Shown here: in pieces, positions 8,347-15,046 of the stretch
Layout: every line of letters begins with the position of its first letter
Position numbering within the stretch: position 1 is the first letter of the stretch
DNA from: an uncultured Spartobacteria bacterium
GTDB taxonomy: Bacteria; Verrucomicrobiota; Verrucomicrobiia; Chthoniobacterales; JAATET01
Length of the DNA stretch: 54,155 bases
NCBI GenBank assembly: GCA_937901895.1
Contig: CALGTD010000183.1
Location: forward strand, 1-54,155
Direction: 5' to 3'
Notes under the pieces: model-generated
What the model was told of the DNA's origin: nothing
Database searches by the model: none
Seen by the model: the letters and a program-made list of their open reading frames with translations, nothing else
Position numbers and translations under genes: made by a program

Positions 8347-10215
8347 TCAGGCGGGAGCCTGCGCCTCCTGTTTTAGAAGTTCAAGGTCTTTGAAGGCTTC
8401 GATGGCCTCGATGCGCACGCTGCGCACGCCGGATTCGGTCGGAAGCTCGACGGACTCGCCGACGCCCTTTCCGAGGAGCGCCTGACCGATCGCCGCCTGG
8501 TAGGAGACAATCCCTTTTTCGGGCGCTCCGTCCCATGCGCCGAGGATGGAGAACTTCTCCGTCGCTCCGGAGGCGAGATCGGAAAGCGTCACAACGGTGC
8601 CGATGGACACCTTGCTCGTGTCGGCATCCTCGAAGTTCGTGCCGCGGGCCATCGCCAGTTCGCGCTCCATCTCCGACTTCCGGCGCAGCAGCACACGCTG
8701 CTGTTCCTTCGCGCTCTTGAACTCGAAATTCTCGCGCAGGTCTCCGTAGGAGCGCGCGATGCTGATGTCCTTCGTGTTCTGCGGAATCTGGCGGTTGATG
8801 AGATCCTCGTATTCCTCGCGACGCCGTTCGAGGCTCGCCCAGGAAACGACCAGGCTCGCCGCCCGCGATTCGTCGCCGTCGCCGGAGATCATCGATTGAA
8901 TCTCCGGATGGAGCTTGATAATGCGCGCCAGCAGCGAGCGCTTGTTCAGGTCGTCGAAGACGGTCGTCAGCTTCAGCTTCCGCACCGCATCGCGCACCAC
9001 AACCGGCTCCGCGTCTCCGAGCAGATCGGCGAGCAGATTCCTGTCGTCCATTACGAGGTCGTGGAGCTTCGTGCCACGCGTGATGTCACTGAGCATGTCG
9101 TTCTCGAGCGCGACGATGATCGCGCTGAAAAGTTCCGGCCCGAAGAGCTCCTTGAAATCGGCGCCACGCTCGCGGCAGAGCCACCAGAGAATCTCCGGGG
9201 TCACCGTGCGCTCACGCAACCACTTGTCGAGCGCCGTGCCAAAATCATCGTGCGCGCCGTTCTGCTCGAAAAGCCGGGCGATTTCCTGAACGAGGCGCGG
9301 CGTCGCCTTCAGCGCGAGCACCTGCGCACGATCCTTCCAACGATCCTCGAATGCCGTGGGAAAATGCGAAAGAACGCGGCGGTGCTTCGCCGCAGGCAGC
9401 GCGGCAAACAATTCCGGCAACCGGGTCTGCTCGGAGCGCAGAATGTCGGCGACCGTGGGCGCGCCCTCGCCCGGTTGCAGAGCTTCGTGACGCTGGCAGA
9501 TCTCGTCACGGGCCAGCAGCATCTCGACCGCCTGCACCGCGTGAAGTTTCTGCCCCTTCTTGGCGGCATCCTCGATGCTCGCCGCGAGCGTTTTCATCTC
9601 CTCGACCTCCTTCGCGAAGTCGTCGAGCGCCTTCACGATCGAGTCGAGAGCCTGCACCTGGTCCTTGGGATGCCGCGCACCGTGGAAGTTCTCGATCAGC
9701 TTCGCTCCCGCGTTCACCGGTTGATCGTGCAGCTCGACCGGCTGCCCCTTCTTGCTAGGCAGGTGCACGAGAGGATCGTTCTTCAGCTTCTTCTTCGCGG
9801 AGTCCCAGAATTTCTTGAATCCCGCCGCGTCCAGCACGTGCGGCACGAACACCGCCGTGAGCTGATCGACGGTCGCTTTTCCACCATGATCCCGCAGCAC
9901 ATCACGCACGACCCCCGCGGGATCATCGGCAATGCGCGCCTTCAAGCCCTCCGGATCCGACGCCGCCTGTGCGCGGACATGAGTCGCGGGAATGACGGTG
10001 AGCGTCTCGGCCGCATACTCGAGCTGCATCGGATGCCCCTTCTTGGTCCCGAAATCGATGAAGACCTGACCCGTCAGCAAATTCCACTCGGCGATCCGCC
10101 CGAATCCCCAGCTCTTGTGCTGGCAATAGGTCCCGGGCTCCAGCCGCCCCAGTTTCTCCGCCAGCTCCGGCGAAAGCTTTCCCGCTTCAACGACTTTCTG
10201 CAGTTCCTCGTTCAT
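8347..10215 (-). CDS. Long GreA-domain protein (transcript cleavage factor fused to large N-terminal region)
   Basis: A 622-residue protein with a GreA/GreB-type C-terminus. The last ~130 residues hold a coiled-coil segment (EFKSAKEQQRVLLRRKSEMER), then DTSKVSIGTVVTLSDLASG, a KGIVSYQAAIGQALLGKGVGE segment and a final beta strand, the Gre FKBP-like fold. The first ~480 residues are an acidic helical region that begins with a GTYCQHKSWGFGRI motif suggestive of a small beta-barrel. Ordinary GreA is about 158 residues; fusions this long are known from Chlamydiae and relatives, which supports a PVC-group host. By domain it should bind the RNA polymerase secondary channel and rescue backtracked complexes. 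The N-terminal function is unknown. Confidence 0.8.
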   Translation of the reverse strand: MNEELQKVVEAGKLSPELAEKLGRLEPGTYCQHKSWGFGRIAEWNLLTGQVFIDFGTKKGHPMQLEYAAETLTVIPATHVRAQAASDPEGLKARIADDPAGVVRDVLRDHGGKATVDQLTAVFVPHVLDAAGFKKFWDSAKKKLKNDPLVHLPSKKGQPVELHDQPVNAGAKLIENFHGARHPKDQVQALDSIVKALDDFAKEVEEMKTLAASIEDAAKKGQKLHAVQAVEMLLARDEICQRHEALQPGEGAPTVADILRSEQTRLPELFAALPAAKHRRVLSHFPTAFEDRWKDRAQVLALKATPRLVQEIARLFEQNGAHDDFGTALDKWLRERTVTPEILWWLCRERGADFKELFGPELFSAIIVALENDMLSDITRGTKLHDLVMDDRNLLADLLGDAEPVVVRDAVRKLKLTTVFDDLNKRSLLARIIKLHPEIQSMISGDGDESRAASLVVSWASLERRREEYEDLINRQIPQNTKDISIARSYGDLRENFEFKSAKEQQRVLLRRKSEMERELAMARGTNFEDADTSKVSIGTVVTLSDLASGATEKFSILGAWDGAPEKGIVSYQAAIGQALLGKGVGESVELPTESGVRSVRIEAIEAFKDLELLKQEAQAPA

Positions 10216-10305
10216 GAAAGCCTTCCAACTTAAGGAGCCCCAAAATGATGGCGAGGAAATATTCGCCGCAGCTTGCGCGTCGACACGTCTGTCGCGCGGC
10301 GCACC

Positions 10306-11160
10306 TCAATCCCGGAAGACCACCGTCTTCGCGCCGTGCAGGATCACGCGGTCCTCGATGTGGTAGCGCACGCCTCGCGCAAGCGCGAGCCGCTCGCAAT
10401 CGCGCCCTAGCCGGCGCAGGTCCGCCAGATCGTGGAAATGCTCCACGCGCACAACCTCCTGCTCGATGATCGGACCTGCATCGAGTTCCTCGGTCGCATA
10501 GTGGCAGGTCGCGCCAATCAACTTCACTCCCCGCTCGAACGCCTGCCGATACGGATCGGCCCCCGCAAACGCCGGCAGGAAAGAATGGTGAATGTTGATG
10601 ACCTGGCCCCGAAATTGCTCGCAGAACCACATCGGCAAAATCTGCATGAAGCGCGCCATGATTACGCCATCCGCATCCCCGCACGCTGCGGCCACCTCGC
10701 GAAACGCCGCCTCGCGATTCTGCGGATCGAACGGCACGAACCGAAACGGAATGCCCTCCGCCTCGCAGATGGCCTCACAGGTGCGGTGGTTGGAAATCAC
10801 CAACGGCACCTCCATCGCCAGCTCCCCAAATTTCCGGCGCCACAGGAGATCCGTCACACAGTGCGTTTCGCGGCTCGCGAGAATCACCATTCGCATCGGC
10901 CGGTCGATCCGACGCAACGTCCATTCGGCTCCGCAATCCGCCCCAAATTTCGCAAAATCCTCCTCGAGCCGCGCAAGATCGCCTGAGCCGGGCTCGGACT
11001 CGATCCGCAGCCGGAGGAAAAACCAGCCCGCCGCCGGATCACTGTAGCTATGCGCCTCCGCGAGATTCAGTCCCCGCGCCGCCACCAGCCCGGTCGCTTT
11101 CGCAACAAGGCCCACGGCGTCCGGGCAGCTCATCTTGAAAATCAATCCCGTCTGGCTCAT
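10306..11160 (-). CDS. purU: Formyltetrahydrofolate deformylase
   Basis: A 284-residue PurU hydrolyses 10-formyl-THF to THF and formate, which balances one-carbon pools and feeds formate-dependent purine synthesis. Residues 1-85 form an ACT regulatory domain (MSCPDAVGLVAKATGLVAARGLN). The C-terminal formyltransferase domain carries HHSFLPAFAGADPY and CHYATEELDAGPIIEQ, containing the catalytic His and Asp. ATG 11160 (MSQTGL) is chosen over ATG 11217 because it starts exactly at the ACT domain. It stands alone, 90 nt before the GreA-like gene and divergent from the PEP-CTERM gene. Confidence 0.95.
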   Translation of the reverse strand: MSQTGLIFKMSCPDAVGLVAKATGLVAARGLNLAEAHSYSDPAAGWFFLRLRIESEPGSGDLARLEEDFAKFGADCGAEWTLRRIDRPMRMVILASRETHCVTDLLWRRKFGELAMEVPLVISNHRTCEAICEAEGIPFRFVPFDPQNREAAFREVAAACGDADGVIMARFMQILPMWFCEQFRGQVINIHHSFLPAFAGADPYRQAFERGVKLIGATCHYATEELDAGPIIEQEVVRVEHFHDLADLRRLGRDCERLALARGVRYHIEDRVILHGAKTVVFRD

Positions 11161-11511
11161 TCGCGGTCCGGAATATCGGCCCCGCCCGACGGAGTCCAGC
11201 GAATGCCGGAGGCTCAAAACGTCGCGAGCAAATTTGCCGCCAGTTTATAGAAGTTCCATATGACAGGAAATTGCATTGACCATTGTATGCAAATTTTGGG
11301 AAGGACAGCTCGAGCGTGCCACCAGCGCACCGCCAAAACATCGCGAGATGACTTCTTTACAGAAGCTTCGACTTTCGGCTGTTCGCAAGCCGCGGTCTTC
11401 TCCGAAGAGCGCTGGGGACTCCTTTCCCGTTTCACGGCTACCTGCCTGCGGCATGCCGTGCGCCGTTTTCCGATTGTCCGGATGTCAGCAACATTCCGAA
11501 CACCACCACCT
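11161..11511. other. Divergent intergenic region, no gene
   Basis: These 351 nt separate purU (minus) from the PEP-CTERM gene (plus). An open frame runs through it into the PEP-CTERM gene, but its translation upstream of the ATG at 11512 has no protein character and the real signal peptide begins at that ATG. The left half is AT-richer than average and contains a TTGCAT-N10-ATGCAA inverted repeat. No convincing promoter pair or riboswitch was found. Confidence 0.6.
11271..11292. promoter_or_regulatory. TTGCAT-N10-ATGCAA inverted repeat, possible operator
   Basis: A perfect 6-bp inverted repeat with a 10-nt spacer, flanked by AAA on the left and ATTTT on the right, so the symmetry extends further in imperfect form. 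It sits about 110 nt upstream of purU and 220 nt upstream of the PEP-CTERM gene, in an AT-rich island. Such a symmetric site suggests a dimeric regulator; which of the two genes it serves is unknown. Confidence 0.35.
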
Positions 11512-13479
11512 ATGAAAACGACCCGCACCCAAAGATACCGCCACACAGGCCTTGCCGCCTTGGTGGCACTAACCGCAGCATTCGGCAGCCACACCGCGTC
11601 CGCCGCAGACGTGAAGTGGATCCTATTTGACGGCGAGGGCCCGTTCACCACTGCGGACAATTGGGACACGGAAACCGTGCCCGGAGAGGAGGACACCGCA
11701 ATCTTCGACCTTGGCGGGATCGCACAGATCGCGAACGGAGACGACCTGACGGTCAATTTTCTCACCGTCAGCTACGGTGGACTCCAATTTGAGGGTGGCA
11801 GCCTGACATCCGCCTCGACAAGTGGCGATGTCCGCATCGGTTCCGCGGGCAACCCCGCATCCTTGACCATGAATGGTGGCACCCTGTCTGTAAACAGCTC
11901 CCTGCGCATCGGAGACAACGGCACCGCAACCATCGATCTGACGGATGCTTCCCTCACACACGCGAGTGGCAGCGGTTATCTGAGTTTCGGGGGTGGCAGC
12001 TCAGGAAGCGCCACCGCAACCTTTTCCGGAAATTCCCAGGTGCATCACGTTGGCTGGTGGTTCCTCTTCGGCGATGGAAATGGAACTTCCGCGACCGTGA
12101 CCTTCCAGGACAACACGGTAGTGACATCCAACGACTGGACCTTCTTCGGCAAGGGCGGCAAGGCGGACGTAACTTTCAAGGACAATGCATCGTTCACGAA
12201 CAGCGGCGGCGCCACCATCATCGGTGAGGGAAATCCTGAGGAAGCTCCCGCGAAACTCACGCTCGCCGGGAAAGCCACCCTGGATCATCAAAGCGGCAAC
12301 ATGTTCCCGGTGGGACACAACGGTGGCGTCGGCACGCTGGAAATGAGCGGAGAGAGCATGGTTTCCGTTGCTGGCGAGGTCTACATCGGAAACGCCACCC
12401 GTAATGAGGGTGCCATTCTCAGTCACGGCACGGTCGACCTGTCGGGCGATGCCGAGTTCAAGACCGTTGGCAAAAAGTTTGTCATCTCCCGATTCAGCGG
12501 CACCGGAGACGTGACTGTTTCCGGAAATGCGATCCTGAATGCCGGAGACGACATCAGCGTCGGGGGCGTCAACGACGGCATTGTGGTCGGAGAAAACGGC
12601 ACGGGAACCCTGACGATTTCGGACTCGGCGACCGTGAAAACCGCCTCCACCGATCACATCTTCATCGGCAGCAGCCCCAACTCGAATTCTGCGTTTATCG
12701 TCGCGGACGGCACGGTGAACCTCAATGGCGGCAGCCTGACCGCAACCGACGCCAACATCATCCTCGGACTGAACAACAACAACAACTCCGGAGGATCGAC
12801 CAACAACATCGGTCGTCTCTATCTGAATGGTGGAACGGTCGCCGCGAACCTCTTCGTTAAGGGTGCTGGCTCCGCCGTCATTAAATTCAACGGCTCGACA
12901 GTGAAGGCAACCGCTTCGAGCGATGACTACTTCACGGGATTCGAGAGCGCCGACCTGGAAGTGCAGAGCGGCGGACTCAAGTTCGACACGAACGGAAACT
13001 CGGTGGGAATCACCCAGGACCTCAACGGCCCGGGCGGACTCACGAAGGTGGGAGCGGGCAGCCTCCATCTCGTGGGAACGAATGGATTCCTGGAGGCCGT
13101 GGAAGTCCTCGAAGGCAGCCTGGTCGTCGAGGGCGCGCTCGCCGGCACCCTCGCGCTGAACATCGCCAATGGCGCGGAACTCGAACTCGCGAACGCCACT
13201 TCCCTGAACGACGAAATCGTCCTGAGCCTGGCGAACGGTTCTTCGCTCATCCTCTCCTTCGCCGGCACCGAAACGATCGGAGCCCTGGCCATCGACGGCG
13301 AGTTCCTCGCCGTGCAGGAATACACGCTGGCTGACCTGGAGGCCATCAAGCCTGGGATGTTCAGCGGCAACGCGAACGCAGTCCTCAATGTGACCTCGGC
13401 CGTTCCGGAGCCGGGCGTCTTTGCCTTGCTCGGTCTCGGAGCCGCCTTCCTCGTCTGCCGCGGTCGTCGCCGCAGCTAA
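11512..13479 (+). CDS. Secreted beta-repeat protein with PEP-CTERM sorting tail
   Basis: A 655-residue exported protein. It starts with a signal peptide (basic n-region, hydrophobic LAALVALTAAFG, then SASAADVKW-like cleavage region). The body is a long run of Gly/Ser/Thr/Asn-rich repeats with recurring GGTL, GDNGTATI and ADGTVNLNGGSL motifs typical of passenger-associated (autotransporter-like) beta-helix repeats. It ends in PEP-CTERM: the motif VPEPG, a hydrophobic helix (VFALLGLGAAFLVC) and a final RGRRRS. Such tails are processed by exosortase, which is not encoded here. The probable role is an extracellular or surface structural protein. A strong terminator follows. Confidence 0.85.
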   Translation: MKTTRTQRYRHTGLAALVALTAAFGSHTASAADVKWILFDGEGPFTTADNWDTETVPGEEDTAIFDLGGIAQIANGDDLTVNFLTVSYGGLQFEGGSLTSASTSGDVRIGSAGNPASLTMNGGTLSVNSSLRIGDNGTATIDLTDASLTHASGSGYLSFGGGSSGSATATFSGNSQVHHVGWWFLFGDGNGTSATVTFQDNTVVTSNDWTFFGKGGKADVTFKDNASFTNSGGATIIGEGNPEEAPAKLTLAGKATLDHQSGNMFPVGHNGGVGTLEMSGESMVSVAGEVYIGNATRNEGAILSHGTVDLSGDAEFKTVGKKFVISRFSGTGDVTVSGNAILNAGDDISVGGVNDGIVVGENGTGTLTISDSATVKTASTDHIFIGSSPNSNSAFIVADGTVNLNGGSLTATDANIILGLNNNNNSGGSTNNIGRLYLNGGTVAANLFVKGAGSAVIKFNGSTVKATASSDDYFTGFESADLEVQSGGLKFDTNGNSVGITQDLNGPGGLTKVGAGSLHLVGTNGFLEAVEVLEGSLVVEGALAGTLALNIANGAELELANATSLNDEIVLSLANGSSLILSFAGTETIGALAIDGEFLAVQEYTLADLEAIKPGMFSGNANAVLNVTSAVPEPGVFALLGLGAAFLVCRGRRRS

Positions 13480-13501
13480 AGAATCAGGAAAGTCTGACTG
13501 C

Positions 13502-13537
13502 AAGGGGCGCCCGGACTCCGGGCGCCCCTTTTGTTTT
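13502..13537 (+). terminator. Strong intrinsic terminator after the PEP-CTERM gene
   Basis: A perfect 13-bp stem, AAGGGGCGCCCGG (13502-13514) pairing with CCGGGCGCCCCTT (13518-13530), closes a 3-nt loop and runs into TTTTGTTTT. It begins 22 nt after the stop codon. It is the clearest rho-independent terminator in the window and makes the PEP-CTERM gene a single-gene unit. Confidence 0.92.
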
Positions 13538-13691
13538 CGCTCACAAGGCCGCCGCAGCCGCGATCGCCGGACGGAAACGGTGCCGAAAACAGGGCGCAGA
13601 GTCCTTCGCGTTTTTTACGGTCGCAATATTACTTCCCCCCACCCGTCTGGATCTTGCCTGGCGCGATTGGCCGTGCATGCTTGATGACACC

Positions 13692-13883
13692 ATGGACGCC
13701 GCTCTTCTGGAACTCCTCTGCTGCCCCGAGACGCATCAACCGCTCCGGTTCGCGACCCCGGCTGAACTGGCGCGCCTGGACGTGGACGCAGCGCTCGTGC
13801 GGGAGGACGGCGCCGTTGCCTACCCCATTCACGATGGCATTCCGCTCCTGCTCGTGGATGAAGCCCTCAAACTGACGCCCTAG
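13692..13883 (+). CDS. Trm112 family protein
   Basis: A 63-residue protein with the Trm112/YcaR pattern: LLELLCCPETHQPL at the N-terminus and AVAYPIHDGIPLLLVDEA at the C-terminus. Members are small zinc-ribbon-like partners of methyltransferases or have unknown roles in bacteria. Here only the CCP pair is present and the second CxxC is absent, so zinc binding is doubtful. ATG 13692 is preferred to ATG 13677, which would add five residues outside the family alignment. It lies 112 nt before a PEP-CTERM esterase. Confidence 0.8.
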   Translation: MDAALLELLCCPETHQPLRFATPAELARLDVDAALVREDGAVAYPIHDGIPLLLVDEALKLTP

Positions 13884-13995
13884 CGTCCCCTTCAAAGGCC
13901 GCCGCGGGACTGCGGCATTGCCGGACTTCCTCCCGAAAACCGGGACGTGGCGGCGCCGAAACCTTGACACCTGCACGTGGATATCTTGTCAATGG

Positions 13996-14904
13996 ATGAT
14001 GAATCCACGCCGCCTGGCCGTTGCATTTGCCCTTGCCGCGTTCCTTGCAACGCCTGATCTCGACGCGCGGGATCCGATCGCGGACAGCATCGCGGGGATC
14101 TATTCAGACGGCGGCTCTTCGATTCCGTATCGCCTGTATCGTCCCGCAGGATATGACGTGGCGGATTCCAGCCATCCTCTGATCGTCTTCCTCCATGGCA
14201 GCGGCGAGCGCGGGTCGAACAACACCTCGCAGGTCACAAACCACATCGGAAACCTCATCAACGCGACGGAGTCCGGAGCATTTGGAGCCTACCTCCTCGC
14301 TCCGCAGGCACCGTCGAATGGCTGGTGGTCGAATACGGGGAACCTGAATGACACCACGCCTCTGCGTCTCACGCTGCAGTTGATCGACCAGTTCGCAGCG
14401 GACAACAATGTGGACCGCTCCCGCATCTACATCACCGGCATTTCGATGGGGGGATTCGGTGTCTTCGATGCCATCGAATCGCGGCCGGACCTCTTCGCCG
14501 CAGGTGTATCGCTCTCCGGTGGCGGCCGTGTCACTGCGGGAGAGATCTATGCGACGGTCCCGATCTGGGCATTCCACGGCAGCGCCGATGGCAACGTCCC
14601 CGCGTCGTGGTCACGCGATGCGATCGCCGCCGCGATCAATGCCGGAGGCCTCGAGCAACGCTACACCGAGATCGCCGGCGGCGGTCACTCGGGTTGGAGC
14701 ACGATTTACGATCCGAGGAACCGCTACCTCGCCGACATCGATTTCACCGGCGAATACCGCGCGGACTACCCGGCAGGTGGGTTCCAGAGCATCTATACCT
14801 GGATGTTCGCGCAAACAAATGCCGTTCCCGAGCCTCACACGTTTGCGCTGCTTGGCCTGGTCGGCATCGCGGTGCTCCTGCACCGCATGCGCCGCGCGCA
14901 TTGA
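13996..14904 (+). CDS. Secreted alpha/beta-hydrolase (esterase/depolymerase-like) with PEP-CTERM tail
   Basis: A 302-residue enzyme with a signal peptide (RRLAVAFALAAFLA) followed by an alpha/beta-hydrolase domain of the PHB-depolymerase / feruloyl-esterase-like type. The oxyanion region is VFLHGSGERGSN. The triad is visible: Ser150 in GISMGGFG, Asp198 in GSADGNVP and His231 in GGGHSGW. It ends with VPEPHTFALLGLVGIAVLL and a basic HRMRRAH, a complete PEP-CTERM signal. It is therefore probably sorted to the cell surface or exopolymer and acts on an extracellular ester; the substrate is unknown. Two adjacent ATGs (13996, 13999) are equivalent starts. Confidence 0.87.
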   Translation: MMNPRRLAVAFALAAFLATPDLDARDPIADSIAGIYSDGGSSIPYRLYRPAGYDVADSSHPLIVFLHGSGERGSNNTSQVTNHIGNLINATESGAFGAYLLAPQAPSNGWWSNTGNLNDTTPLRLTLQLIDQFAADNNVDRSRIYITGISMGGFGVFDAIESRPDLFAAGVSLSGGGRVTAGEIYATVPIWAFHGSADGNVPASWSRDAIAAAINAGGLEQRYTEIAGGGHSGWSTIYDPRNRYLADIDFTGEYRADYPAGGFQSIYTWMFAQTNAVPEPHTFALLGLVGIAVLLHRMRRAH

Positions 14905-14993
14905 CGCCGCCGCGTGCATCGGCCACAGTGCCGGTGTGCGCCTGACCACCGCCACCACACGAACCCGCCGCTAGACTCCACTCGGAGCCAGCC

Positions 14994-15046
14994 CTTCTCT
15001 TCGTGTCCTCCGCACCCTTCGTGGTAACCTCCGCATCCTCTTCATG
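14994..15046. repeat. Degenerate TTCGTG...CCTCCGCA tandem repeat upstream of thrS
   Basis: Two imperfect copies of TTCGTG-(GT)-CCTCCGCA occupy the stretch just before, and touching, the thrS start codon. Read on the minus strand they give GAGGTTACCACGAAGG followed by GAGGACACGAAG, the kind of ACGAAG/GGACACGAAG repeat I recall as scattered through verrucomicrobial and related genomes. Family membership is from memory; the internal repetition is visible. It leaves no Shine-Dalgarno for thrS on the plus strand. Confidence 0.45.

Noticed and set aside
12768..12790. AAC microsatellite as a phase-variable tract in the PEP-CTERM gene
   Set aside because: Only about five AAC units encoding Asn; trinucleotide changes would keep the frame, so it is not a switch.
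13964..13992. Promoter from TTGACA upstream of the PEP-CTERM esterase, also an inverted repeat with TGTCAA
   Set aside because: No -10 at a workable distance, and the right arm is almost at the start codon. Kept only as a weak coincidence.
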